NCBI RefSeq assembly: GCF_028473605.1
Contig: NZ_CP097267.1
Location: 62,001-126,000 of the forward strand
Source of the DNA: Acidovorax sp. NCPPB 3576
GTDB lineage: Bacteria > Pseudomonadota > Gammaproteobacteria > Burkholderiales > Burkholderiaceae_C
Length of the DNA: 64,000 bases
Direction: 5' to 3'
Part shown: one piece after another, positions 7,468-18,029 of the stretch
Position numbering within the stretch: the stretch's first letter is position 1
How the letters are laid out: each line of letters begins with the position of its first letter
Position numbers and translations under genes: made by a program
Notes under the pieces: model-generated
Databases searched by the model: none
What the model was told of the DNA's origin: nothing
Seen by the model: only the letters and a program-made list of their open reading frames with translations

Positions 7468-8160
7468 ATGACCGCACCCACCCCCGTATCCGCATCGGCA
7501 CCGCCGCGCATCGCGCTGATCCATGCCCTGCCGCATTCCGTCGAACCCATCAACGCCGCCTTCGAGGCGCAGTGGCCCGATGCGCTGCGCATGAACCTGC
7601 TGGACGACAGCCTCTCGGCCGACCTGGCGCGCTCGGGTGCGGGGCTGGATGCGGCCATGCACGACCGGTTCCTGCGGCTGGCGGACTACGCCGTGGGCAC
7701 GGGTGCGCAGGCGCTGCTGTTCACCTGCTCGGCCTTCGGGCCGTGCATCGAGGCAGTGGGGCGCCGGCATGCGGGGCTGCCGGTGCTCAAGCCCAACGAG
7801 GCCATGGTGGACGACATCGCGCAGGCCGCCGGGCCCGGTGCTGGCGAAGGGCCCGTGGGCCTGATCGCCACCTTCGCGCCCACGCTGGCCTCGATGCCAC
7901 CGGAGTTTCCCGCGCACGTGGCGCTGCGCACGGCCCTGGCCGATGGCGCGCTCGACGCGCTGAACCGGGGCGATGCGGCGCTGCACGACCGGCTCATCGC
8001 GGAACAGGCGCGGACGCTGCAGGCCCAGGGGTGCCGCCGCATCGCGCTCGCGCAGTTCAGCATGGCGCGCGCGCGGGGGGCGTGCGAGGCGGCCACGGGG
8101 CTGCCGGTGTTCACCACCGTGCACAGCGCCGTCGCGCGGCTGCGCCAGCGGCTGGGCTGA
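7468..8160 (+). CDS. Asp/Glu/hydantoin racemase-family protein
   Basis: The 230-residue product matches the aspartate/glutamate racemase superfamily. The N-terminal strand is PRIALIHALPHSVEPI and the first catalytic-cysteine motif is LLFTCSAFGPC (about residues 87-97). A second half contains GPVGLIATFAPT and RRIALAQFSMARAR, where many racemases have the second cysteine; here Ser occupies the equivalent place, so classic two-cysteine racemisation is doubtful. The frame is open from 7261, but the region before the ATG at 7468 crosses the phage terminator and is not protein-like. Related proteins include hydantoin racemases and maleate isomerase-like enzymes; the substrate cannot be told. It stands alone, next to a convergent transporter gene. 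Confidence 0.75.
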   Translation: MTAPTPVSASAPPRIALIHALPHSVEPINAAFEAQWPDALRMNLLDDSLSADLARSGAGLDAAMHDRFLRLADYAVGTGAQALLFTCSAFGPCIEAVGRRHAGLPVLKPNEAMVDDIAQAAGPGAGEGPVGLIATFAPTLASMPPEFPAHVALRTALADGALDALNRGDAALHDRLIAEQARTLQAQGCRRIALAQFSMARARGACEAATGLPVFTTVHSAVARLRQRLG

Positions 8161-8199
8161 AAAGAGAAAAAAGTGGAAAGGCCGGCGGCGCAGGCGCGC

Positions 8200-9396
8200 T
8201 CAGTGCCCCGCCGGCGCACCGCCCGCCTGCCGGCCCACCGGCCGCAGGCCCCAGCTGGCGGCCAGCCACACCGCGCACAGCAGCGCCGTCACGGCAAAGA
8301 GCTGCGGCGTGCCGGCCCACTTCGCCAGCGCGCCGCCCAGGGCGCCCCCGGCGAACAGGCCCAGCGACTGCAGCGTGTTGTAGGTGCCCAGGGCCGCGCC
8401 GCGCAGGTGCGGCGGCGCCATGCGCGAGACCAGGCTGGGCTGGCTGGCCTCCAGCGCGTTGAAGCCGCAAAAGAACAAGAACAGCAGCAGCCCCAGCGCC
8501 CACAGCGCAGGCACGGCGCCGGCTGCGGCCACGCCGCCCAGGCCCAGCTGCACGAGCAGCACCAGCCCGATGGCGGCCAGCAGCGACTCGCGCAGGCGGC
8601 CGCGCCGCTCCAGCGCGAACAGCCCGCCCATCATGGCGAACGACAGCACCACGGCGGGCAGGTACACCTGCCAATGCGCGGCCTTGGGCAGCCCCGCCTG
8701 CACCAGCAGCGCGGGCACGGCCACCCACATGGCCATCTGCACCGTGTGCAGCACGAACACGCCCAGGTTCAGCCGCAGCAGGTCGGCATGGCGCCACACC
8801 TCGGCCAGGCGCCCGCGCGGGGCGTCGGCATGGCGCGCGGGCTCGGGCGGCACCACCCACAGCACCACGGCGATGCCGCTCAGCGCCAGTGCGCAGGTCA
8901 GCCCGAACAGGCCGGCCAGGCCGATGTGCGCGGCCAGCACGGGGGCCGCGACGAGCGCCACGGCGAACATCAGCCCGATGCTGCCGCCCACCAGCGCCAT
9001 GGCCTTGGTGCGCACGGCATCGCGGGTCTGGTCGGCCAGCAGCGCCGTCACGGCGGCCGACACCGCGCCCGCGCCCTGCAGCGCCCGGCCGGCCAGCAGC
9101 CCGGTGAGCGAGTCGGCCAGCGCCGCGAGCAGGCTGCCGGCGGCGAACACGGCCAGGCCCAGCACGATCACGCGCTTGCGCCCGAAGCGGTCGGACGCCA
9201 TGCCCAGCGGCAGCTGCAGCACCGCCTGCGTGAGGCCGTAGATGCCCATGGCCAGGCCGACGAGCGCGGGATCGTCGCCGCCCGGGTATTTGCGCGCTTC
9301 GAGCGCGAACACGGGCAGCACGAGGAACAGCCCCAGCATGCGCAGCGCGAAGATCAGCGCCAGCGCGAGGCTGGAGCGGCGCTCCAGCGGCGTCAT
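8200..9396 (-). CDS. MFS transporter, 12 transmembrane helices
   Basis: This 398-residue major facilitator protein has about twelve hydrophobic helices and the family's loop 2-3 motif GMASDRFGRKRVIVLGL (about residues 64-80). The motif-C-like GGSIGLMFAVALVAAPVLA lies in the first half, as in drug/proton antiporters. Length and layout fit DHA1-type efflux proteins (YceL/MdtH-like), but the substrate is not predictable. The ATG at 9396 (MTPLERRSS) is preferred. The open frame extends to 9600, but those codons are Arg/Pro-rich and precede the first helix by about 70 residues. The gene is divergent from uvrA and convergent with the racemase-family gene. Confidence 0.85.
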   Translation of the reverse strand: MTPLERRSSLALALIFALRMLGLFLVLPVFALEARKYPGGDDPALVGLAMGIYGLTQAVLQLPLGMASDRFGRKRVIVLGLAVFAAGSLLAALADSLTGLLAGRALQGAGAVSAAVTALLADQTRDAVRTKAMALVGGSIGLMFAVALVAAPVLAAHIGLAGLFGLTCALALSGIAVVLWVVPPEPARHADAPRGRLAEVWRHADLLRLNLGVFVLHTVQMAMWVAVPALLVQAGLPKAAHWQVYLPAVVLSFAMMGGLFALERRGRLRESLLAAIGLVLLVQLGLGGVAAAGAVPALWALGLLLFLFFCGFNALEASQPSLVSRMAPPHLRGAALGTYNTLQSLGLFAGGALGGALAKWAGTPQLFAVTALLCAVWLAASWGLRPVGRQAGGAPAGH

Positions 9397-9769
9397 GGCG
9401 GTGGCGTTGGACGGGGGCGAGGCGGTGGCGCCTGGACCTGGAGGGTGGGTGGAGGAATCCGGCACGGTGGGTGCGCTGAGGGCCTGAAGCCAAAGCCGCG
9501 ATTCTCGCCCATCGCCCGCGGGCCGGAACCGGCGCCACCGCGCAGGCATTGACGGCCTGGCGAACCCGTTTTCGCCGTTGCAGGCCCAAAAGGCCATCAT
9601 GCCGGCGGATTCATTGCCCTGATTGCTATCAAATCAGGAGTAAATGATTTTTTGACCCGACGCCGAACCATCCCCCGCCCGGGAGCAGGGGCCGGGTTGC
9701 CCTGCGGACGGCCCGCGCCGGGGGCGTGGCCTATCATGGTGGGTTTCCCCGCCCAGAGCCGCGCCCACC
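9397..9769. other. Divergent intergenic region between the MFS gene and uvrA
   Basis: This 373-base gap must hold the promoters of both divergent genes. It contains an A/T-rich patch at about 9608-9655 with a small hairpin, CCTGATT GCTATCA AATCAGG, related to the intergenic repeats seen elsewhere in the window. No SOS-box match was found by eye, so LexA control of uvrA cannot be claimed. Confidence 0.5.
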
Positions 9770-12862
<3,093 letters not shown>

Positions 12863-12980
12863 TCGATGGTTACGTTACTTTCGGTGGCAAATCAGTTGCC
12901 CCGAACCGCGCCGTGCGCCGGTTTTTACCCCCAGAATCCGCGGTTCTAAAAGCAACCGAAGACGGAACGGGGGAGGTCCC

Positions 12981-13874
12981 ATGAACAAGGGCATGGTCCA
13001 AGTGGACCAGGAGCGCCTGCGTGCGCAGCTGGAGAAAAAACTGCCGCCCAAGGTGCGGCTCTTTCAACTGGATGACATCCCGGTCGTGATGCGCTCGCGC
13101 ATGGGGTGGCCGGTGGCGGCGGCGTTGATGGAGCGGTGGTTTCGGGGGGCTGCGTTTGAGATGCCGGGTCCCATGAAGCGGGGTGAGGCCGTCAGCCGGC
13201 CTAGCACTCTCAACGCGGCGCAATTGGATGAAAACACTGTTTCCATGGCATGGGCGCGTGGTTTCGCGAGGGTGAACGCCGCCATGGCAAAACTGCAGTC
13301 CCAGTGGGCCACTCCTGCTGGCGTGGCGCAATTGAAAAAAATCGTCAGGGAACAAGGCTTGGGCCGCCCGGGAACGCAAGTGTGGCGACTGGGCGACCTG
13401 TCAAAGCCCGCGAAAATTCTGGACGAAACCTGTCAAGTGAATTACCTGGGGTTTGGCCGACTCAGCGATCCTCTGGACGATTTCTATGGGGCCATGGGCG
13501 AGGCCACCCTGAAGGTGGCCGTGTCAGGCATGGTGACGCCGAAAGGAACCGGAAAGGCTTCGATTGCCATTGATGAATTGGGTTTCTATTTGCGAGACGC
13601 CTACGATTTCAACGATGGCGAAAATTCTTTTCTTTCGCAACCCCTGGGTTTCTGGGGTTTCAGGGGTGTCGAAAGACTCCAGTGGGGTTCTGGCGTTTCC
13701 ATCTCCGAGCAATGGGTCCAGGAAACAGATGCTCAAGTGCGAAGCCACACCTACCTAGTGCAGAACACGGATTTTCGTCGCTGGCGTGCGTTACACAGCA
13801 GGGGTGGCGATTTCATCGTCCTGTCGAATGTGCACCGCGTGCAGCTTCCTTTTCCGATTTACATGGAGTGGTGA
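12981..13874 (+). CDS. DUF6402-type protein, candidate toxin/effector
   Basis: The 297-residue product resembles the uncharacterised DUF6402 family: DIPVVMRSRMGWPVAAALM near the N-terminus (about residues 31-49), a middle core with DETCQVNYLGFG, LDDFYGAMGEATLKVAVSG and LGFYLRDAYDFNDGE, and a C-terminus with FIVLSNVHRVQLPFP. No catalytic motif or signal peptide is evident. GGGGGAGG at 12969-12976 is a strong ribosome-binding site for the ATG at 12981. The stop overlaps the first of six paralogous small membrane-protein genes (TGATG), so the pair is translationally coupled. I infer an effector/toxin with a linked immunity gene, from the coupling, the expansion of the second gene, and the A/T-richer composition unlike its neighbours. 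No VgrG, PAAR or Rhs gene is adjacent. The function is unproven. Confidence 0.7.
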   Translation: MNKGMVQVDQERLRAQLEKKLPPKVRLFQLDDIPVVMRSRMGWPVAAALMERWFRGAAFEMPGPMKRGEAVSRPSTLNAAQLDENTVSMAWARGFARVNAAMAKLQSQWATPAGVAQLKKIVREQGLGRPGTQVWRLGDLSKPAKILDETCQVNYLGFGRLSDPLDDFYGAMGEATLKVAVSGMVTPKGTGKASIAIDELGFYLRDAYDFNDGENSFLSQPLGFWGFRGVERLQWGSGVSISEQWVQETDAQVRSHTYLVQNTDFRRWRALHSRGGDFIVLSNVHRVQLPFPIYMEW

Positions 13875-14296
13875 TGCCTCTGAGAGATTTGAAAAAAGTG
13901 CCGTGTATTGTTTGGTGTCTCGCCATTAACGCATTGCTCTTCGCAGGGTGGAATGTCTATGCCCCCACCTTCGCATACAGCGACAACAGCCCGCACATGA
14001 CATACCGAGTGGATGTCTACAACGCCTCGATCCTTCAAAGAATCATCCACTACGACTTCAGAATGCCTGCGATCGTGCGGCTGTACCGGGTGGAGCCCAG
14101 GACGCTACTGGCCCAAAGCCAAGTCGTCGATATGAGTGGGGGAGATGGCCGTATCAGTTGGCATACCGCTCCCCCGCTCGATTTCAACGAGGTGTATGCG
14201 GGCCATGGCGTGCTGTTCGAGAACATACCCTCCGAATGCACAACCCAGGCGCCGCCGCCGAGCTGCCTGAATCAGCCAGAAACGAAATCACGATGA
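13874..14296 (+). CDS. Small membrane-anchored paralog A (candidate immunity protein)
   Basis: The first of six tandem paralogs, 140 residues. An N-terminal hydrophobic segment (KVPCIVWCLAINALLFAGW) is followed by an extracytoplasmic domain with the family motifs NSPHMTYR, ASILQRIIHYDFRMP, IVRLYRVEPRTLL, VVDM, VLFENIPSEC and a terminal Cys. The ATG overlaps the stop of the DUF6402-type gene as TGATG. Topology suggests one transmembrane anchor with a periplasmic domain, and the two conserved C-terminal Cys may form a disulfide. This copy is the most divergent of the six around YAPTFAYSD and the central strand. The function is inferred only from arrangement. Confidence 0.75.
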   Translation: MPLRDLKKVPCIVWCLAINALLFAGWNVYAPTFAYSDNSPHMTYRVDVYNASILQRIIHYDFRMPAIVRLYRVEPRTLLAQSQVVDMSGGDGRISWHTAPPLDFNEVYAGHGVLFENIPSECTTQAPPPSCLNQPETKSR

Positions 14297-14697
14297 AGCA
14301 ATCTGCCTTGCGCAAGGTTCCTTGCATTGCTTGGTGCCTGGCGTTGAACACTGTGCTGTTTCTCGCGTGGTACGCGTCCACGCCGACGCTCCACAACCGC
14401 TACAACAGTCCCTTGCACATCTATCGGCTGGAAATCTACGATGCATCCTGGTGGCAGCGTCTGCAGCACCTGGATGCAAAGAAGCCTTCCATCGTCCGTC
14501 TCTACCATTCCGATTCCCAGGCGTTGTTGGGGACCAGCCCAGTGGTCGATCTTTGGCGCAACGATGCCATCGCCTGGAGCGTGAACTCGCCGGGAGACGA
14601 CAACCATGTGCGTGTGGGGAAGGACGTGCTGTTCGACAAACTTCGATCCGAGTGCGCGCCGCCGTCTCCCTTGCGCATCTGCGAGCCGCAGCAATGA
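14293..14697 (+). CDS. Small membrane-anchored paralog B (candidate immunity protein)
   Basis: A 134-residue member of the same family. The anchor reads KVPCIAWCLALNTVLFLAWY. The core has NSPLHIYRLEIYDASWWQR, IVRLYHSDSQALLG, VVDLW and VLFDKLRSEC, with the last Cys in RICEPQQ. It overlaps the previous gene by four bases (ATGA). It departs from the others at the QHLDAKKPS segment, where most copies read H(Y/H)D(F/Y)(K/R)MP. It is followed within a few bases by the orphan DUF6402 remnant rather than directly by another paralog. Confidence 0.75.
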   Translation: MKQSALRKVPCIAWCLALNTVLFLAWYASTPTLHNRYNSPLHIYRLEIYDASWWQRLQHLDAKKPSIVRLYHSDSQALLGTSPVVDLWRNDAIAWSVNSPGDDNHVRVGKDVLFDKLRSECAPPSPLRICEPQQ

Positions 14698-14700
14698 GCG

Positions 14701-14847
14701 ATGTCTCGCGGCGGTGGTCACACTTGCCTTGTGCAGAACGAAGACTTTCGCAAATGGCGCACGGCGCATGGGCGCGGCGACGACTTCGTCGTCCTATCCG
14801 ACATGCACCGGGTGCGTCTTCCCTTTCCGATCCAGCTGGAATGGTGA
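14701..14847 (+). pseudogene. Orphan 3' remnant of a second DUF6402-type gene
   Basis: A 48-codon frame ends exactly as the full DUF6402-type gene does: it reads HTCLVQNEDFRKWR, then GDDFVVLSDMHRVRLPFP, and closes with LEW and TGA. The full gene has HTYLVQNTDFRRWR, FIVLSNVHRVQLPFP and MEW. The following paralog (C) overlaps its stop as TGATG, just as paralog A overlaps the intact gene. About 250 N-terminal codons are missing. The differences from the intact gene are spread along the segment, so this is the tail of a distinct, diverged family member, not a recent partial copy. It could still be translated as a peptide from the ATG at 14701. Confidence 0.85.
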
Positions 14848-15251
14848 TGAAACTGTCAGGTCTTCGTAAAGTCCCTTGTATCGTTTGGTGCCTTGCACTG
14901 AATGCATTTGTTTTTTTGGGGTGGTACGCGGCGACACCCACTTTCTTCGACAGTGAGAGCAGCCCTCACCGCGTTTATCTCCTTGAGTTCTACAAGGCAT
15001 CGATCATTCAGCGTGTCATCCATTACGACTACAAGATGCCTTATGTGGTGCGTCTTTACCGGGTTAATTCCAGGACATTGCTCGGTGAAAGCGAAGTGGT
15101 CGATCTCTGGATGAATGGCGAGACCAGTTGGCATTTGGATGCGCCGGTAGCCACTAACAAAGTTTACGTAGGGCGGGATGTGTTCTTCAACAACATTCCT
15201 TCCGAATGCACGGACCCTACTTTGCCACCAGATTGCCCTGCCAAGAAGTGA
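14847..15251 (+). CDS. Small membrane-anchored paralog C (candidate immunity protein)
   Basis: This 134-residue paralog starts with ATG at 14847, overlapping the stop of the DUF6402 remnant. Anchor: KVPCIVWCLALNAFVFLGWY. Core motifs: SSPHRVYLLEFYKASIIQR, MPYVVRLYRVNSRTLLGES, VVDLWMNGETSWHL, VYVGRDVFF and IPSECTDPT, with a final DCPAKK. It was presumably the original partner of the lost DUF6402 gene upstream, because the coupling junction is identical to that of copy A. Like the other copies it should be anchored in the inner membrane with its domain in the periplasm. Confidence 0.78.
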   Translation: MKLSGLRKVPCIVWCLALNAFVFLGWYAATPTFFDSESSPHRVYLLEFYKASIIQRVIHYDYKMPYVVRLYRVNSRTLLGESEVVDLWMNGETSWHLDAPVATNKVYVGRDVFFNNIPSECTDPTLPPDCPAKK

Positions 15252-15271
15252 AGCAGATCAATGCCGGACTC

Positions 15272-15694
15272 ATGATTTTCTCTTGTAGAGATGGTGAAAA
15301 ACCTGTTTGCAATAGAGGCTCGTGCTTCGTCTGGTGCTTGGCGGTGACGGCCCTCTTTGTCATGGCTTGGTACGCCATGACGCCCACATTTTTCGATAGC
15401 GAAAACAGCCCGCATCGCGTTTACCGTCTGGAGTTCCATAAAGCATCTCCCTTGCAAAGAATCGCCCATCTCGATTTCAAGATGCCCTATGTCGTGCGCT
15501 TGTACAAGATCGAGCCCAAGACGCTGCTGGGTGAAAGCGAGGTGGTCGATCTCTGGCTGAACGGCGAAATCACGTGGTATCTGAATTCTTCGGTGGACCG
15601 GAATGAAGTGCGCGTCGGCAGGGATGTCTTGTTTGAAAAAATCCCAGCGGAATGCACACCTGCGTCACCGTTGGTCAGTTGTCCCAAGCCTTGA
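15272..15694 (+). CDS. Small membrane-anchored paralog D (candidate immunity protein)
   Basis: A 140-residue member, closest in its core to copies C and F: PTFFDSENSPHRVYRLEF, MPYVVRLYKIEPKTLLGES, VVDLWLNGE, VRVGRDVLFEKIPAEC, and a final SCPKP. Its N-terminus departs from the family: MIFSCRDGEKPVCNRGSC replaces the usual short basic stretch before CxVWCLA. The ATG at 15272 is chosen; the frame is open upstream to 15206, within copy C. Unlike copies A to C the start is not overlapped with the previous stop, which suggests the junction was rearranged. Confidence 0.72.
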   Translation: MIFSCRDGEKPVCNRGSCFVWCLAVTALFVMAWYAMTPTFFDSENSPHRVYRLEFHKASPLQRIAHLDFKMPYVVRLYKIEPKTLLGESEVVDLWLNGEITWYLNSSVDRNEVRVGRDVLFEKIPAECTPASPLVSCPKP

Positions 15695-16092
15695 TGCGCC
15701 CTTTGAAAAAAATCCCGTGTGTCGTGTGGTGCCTGGTGCTGGGTGGTTGTGTTGTTTTGGGGTGGCGCGCCACTTCCCCTACGTTCCTGTACAGCTACAA
15801 CAGTCCTCATGAAATCTATCGCCTTGAGTTCCATCAGGCATCGATCCTGCAGCGCATCGTCCACCACGATTTCAGGATGCCTTTCGTCGTCCGGCTATAT
15901 CGCGTTTCGCCCAAAACGCTGTTGCGAGAAAGTGAAGTCGTGGACCTTCAAGGTGGAGGGCAGTTCGACTGGCACCTTGATCCACCAGTCGCTACCAACA
16001 AGGTGTACGTAGGCAATGAAGTGGTGTTTGAGGGCATCCCCTCGGAATGTGGCGACTCACCGCTTGCCAGTGGGTGTCCCGCCAAGCCTTGA
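15694..16092 (+). CDS. Small membrane-anchored paralog E (candidate immunity protein)
   Basis: A 132-residue member with ATG at 15694 overlapping the stop of copy D (TGATG). Anchor: KIPCVVWCLVLGGCVVLGW. Core: LYSYNSPHEIYRLEFHQAS, MPFVVRLYRVSPKTLLRES, VVDLQGGGQFDWHLDPPVAT, VVFEGIPSEC and a final GCPAKP. The SYNSPH segment resembles copies A and B while the VATNKVYVG segment matches copy C, which suggests mosaic descent among copies. The central strand lacks the DLW(L/M)NGE sequence of C, D and F. Confidence 0.75.
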   Translation: MRPLKKIPCVVWCLVLGGCVVLGWRATSPTFLYSYNSPHEIYRLEFHQASILQRIVHHDFRMPFVVRLYRVSPKTLLRESEVVDLQGGGQFDWHLDPPVATNKVYVGNEVVFEGIPSECGDSPLASGCPAKP

Positions 16093-16108
16093 TGAAACCG
16101 CGCCGGCC

Positions 16109-16513
16109 GTGAGCGAGTCTGTGCAAATCAAGAAAACCACCCTCGGATGGGGTGCGGCCTTGGCAGCCCTTGCTGCTTTGGCTTGGTATGCCTCAACACC
16201 GATTTTTTTCGACAGCGAGAACAGTCCGCATCGGGTTTACCGACTGGAGTTCCACAAATCATCGATCCTCCAGCGCGTCTTTCACCATGACTACAAGATG
16301 CCTTACGTGGTGCGTTTGTACCGCTTGGATTCCAGAACTTTGCTGGGTGAAAGCAGCGTGGTCGATCTATGGCTGAATGGAGAGACCTACTGGTATCTGG
16401 ACCCGCCGATGGACATGAAGAGAGTGCGTGTGGGGCGCGATGTGCTTTTCGAAAACGTCCCCTCCGAATGCACGGACCCGACACGGCCATCGGATTGCGG
16501 CCCCCACAACTGA
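16109..16513 (+). CDS. Small membrane-anchored paralog F (candidate immunity protein), altered start
   Basis: The last member, about 134 residues. The core is typical (PIFFDSENSPHRVYRLEF, MPYVVRLYRLDSRTLLGES, VVDLWLNGETYWYLDPP, VLFENVPSEC, final DCGPHN), but the anchor is different: TTLGWGAALAALAALAWY instead of KVPCIVWCLAL. The ATG at 16092 that overlaps the stop of copy E opens a seven-codon frame ending at 16112, and the paralog frame starts at a GTG at 16109 inside it (another GTG at 16121). Either translation restarts there or a frameshift has separated the old start from the body. Confidence 0.7.
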   Translation: MSESVQIKKTTLGWGAALAALAALAWYASTPIFFDSENSPHRVYRLEFHKSSILQRVFHHDYKMPYVVRLYRLDSRTLLGESSVVDLWLNGETYWYLDPPMDMKRVRVGRDVLFENVPSECTDPTRPSDCGPHN

Positions 16514-16539
16514 CGCTTGCTAACCCACCGCGCCACCCA

Positions 16540-18003
16540 TCACCCCAAAAAACCCAGATTCACCGGATACGCCGCTCCCCCGAAATTCCCCAGCCTCGGC
16601 AGCACGCCGGTCATCTCGGTGTTTGCCACCCCGAACCACCGCGCCATCGTGGCCGCGTACTGGTCCACCGCGGTGCTGGGCAGCAGGCGGCCCTGGCCCA
16701 CGTGCCACTGGTCTTCGCTGCCGCTGCCGTTGCCCACGCTGATGGGCGGCGGCGTGCCGTAGAAGGCCGCGCCGCGCACGGCGCCGCCGACCACGAAGTG
16801 GTGGCTGCCCCAGCCGTGGTCGGAGCCGTCGCCGTTCGACGTGAGCGTGCGCCCGAAGTCCGACGCGGTGAAGGCGGTCACCTTGTCGGCCACGCCCAGC
16901 TCCACGGTGGCGTTGTAGAACGCGGTCATGGCGCTGCTCACGCGGTCCATCAGCACGGCCTGGCCGGAGACCAGGTTGTCGTGCAGATCGAACCCGCCCA
17001 GGGACACGAAGAACACCTGCCGCCGCGTGCCCAGCGCGCCGCGCGCTGCGATCAGCCGCGCCACGATCTTGAGCTGGTCGGCCAGCGGGTTGCCCGTCGG
17101 GAACGCGGTGGACACGCCCGTGCCCGCCAGCGCGGCGGAGATCTGCCCTTCCGAGCCGATGGAGCGCTGCGTCACGCGCGCGTATTCGGCCTCCATCGCG
17201 TGGGCGCTGGCGGCCTGCACCAGCTCGCCCAGCACGCCGCGCACGGCGCTCGATCCATAGACGTTGTTCTTGACCCCGTTGATGGGCACGGCGCCGCTGG
17301 TGCTGATCTGGTACTGCAGCGCCTGATCGCCCGAAAGGAACACCGCGTTGCCGCTGGCCGAGATGCAGGTGAACAGCGAATTTGTGTTGGCGGACAGCGC
17401 CAGGTCGCCCAGGTTACCGCCCCAGCCCACGGTGGAGCCTTCGGCGCCCTGCGATTGCCACACCGACTGCTGGTCGTTGTGCGAAAAGAGCTTCGGGGGC
17501 AGCGGATAGGTGCGGCGGTCGGCACTGGCGTACTGCGCCCGCGTGAGCGGCACCACCAGCGGACCCACGTTGAGCTGCACCGCCGCGCGCCCGCTGTTGA
17601 ACAGGCCGGCCATGCCGGTCATGGCCGGGTGCAGCGCGTACTGCAGGCCGCCCGCGATCGCGCTGGCTGGCTGCAGCACCGTGCCGCCCAGCGCACCGCG
17701 CCCGAGCGCGATGCCGCCCGCGGCACCGTCCGCACCGCCGCCGCGGATGGTGGCGTACTGGGCGTAGCGCGCGCTGTCGTAGGGCACGACGGTGTTGGCG
17801 TAGTCGTTGCCGCCGTACAGGAAGACGCACACCAGCGCCTTGTAGTCGTTGGCTTCGAACGCCGCGGCCTCGCCTAAAGCGGCGAGGTTGAGGGCGAACG
17901 GCAGCGCGGTGCCGGTGGCGGCCAGCTGGGCCGAGCGCCGCAGGAAGGCGCGGCGCGTGTGGCGGGACGGGTCGATGAAGGAGGTGGACGGGTTCGTGGG
18001 CAT
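16540..18003 (-). CDS. DUF1501 protein with Tat signal
   Basis: The 487-residue protein belongs to the DUF1501 family, distantly related to sulfatases/alkaline phosphatases. It begins with a twin-arginine signal, HTRRAFLRRSAQLAATGTAL, so it should be exported folded. Family motifs include VFLYGGNDYANTVVPYD, LFSHNDQQSVWQS, VSLGGFDLHDN and FTASDFGRTLTSNGDGSDHG followed by WGSHHFVVGG, the last with the conserved Asp/His residues. The ATG at 18003 is chosen because the signal follows directly; the frame is open far upstream as a shadow of the neighbour. It lies 26 bases downstream of the DUF1800 gene on the same strand; the two families regularly occur together. The function of the pair is unknown. 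Confidence 0.88.
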   Translation of the reverse strand: MPTNPSTSFIDPSRHTRRAFLRRSAQLAATGTALPFALNLAALGEAAAFEANDYKALVCVFLYGGNDYANTVVPYDSARYAQYATIRGGGADGAAGGIALGRGALGGTVLQPASAIAGGLQYALHPAMTGMAGLFNSGRAAVQLNVGPLVVPLTRAQYASADRRTYPLPPKLFSHNDQQSVWQSQGAEGSTVGWGGNLGDLALSANTNSLFTCISASGNAVFLSGDQALQYQISTSGAVPINGVKNNVYGSSAVRGVLGELVQAASAHAMEAEYARVTQRSIGSEGQISAALAGTGVSTAFPTGNPLADQLKIVARLIAARGALGTRRQVFFVSLGGFDLHDNLVSGQAVLMDRVSSAMTAFYNATVELGVADKVTAFTASDFGRTLTSNGDGSDHGWGSHHFVVGGAVRGAAFYGTPPPISVGNGSGSEDQWHVGQGRLLPSTAVDQYAATMARWFGVANTEMTGVLPRLGNFGGAAYPVNLGFLG

Positions 18004-18029
18004 GGGCGTGTTCCGTGGGGCAGGGGCGG

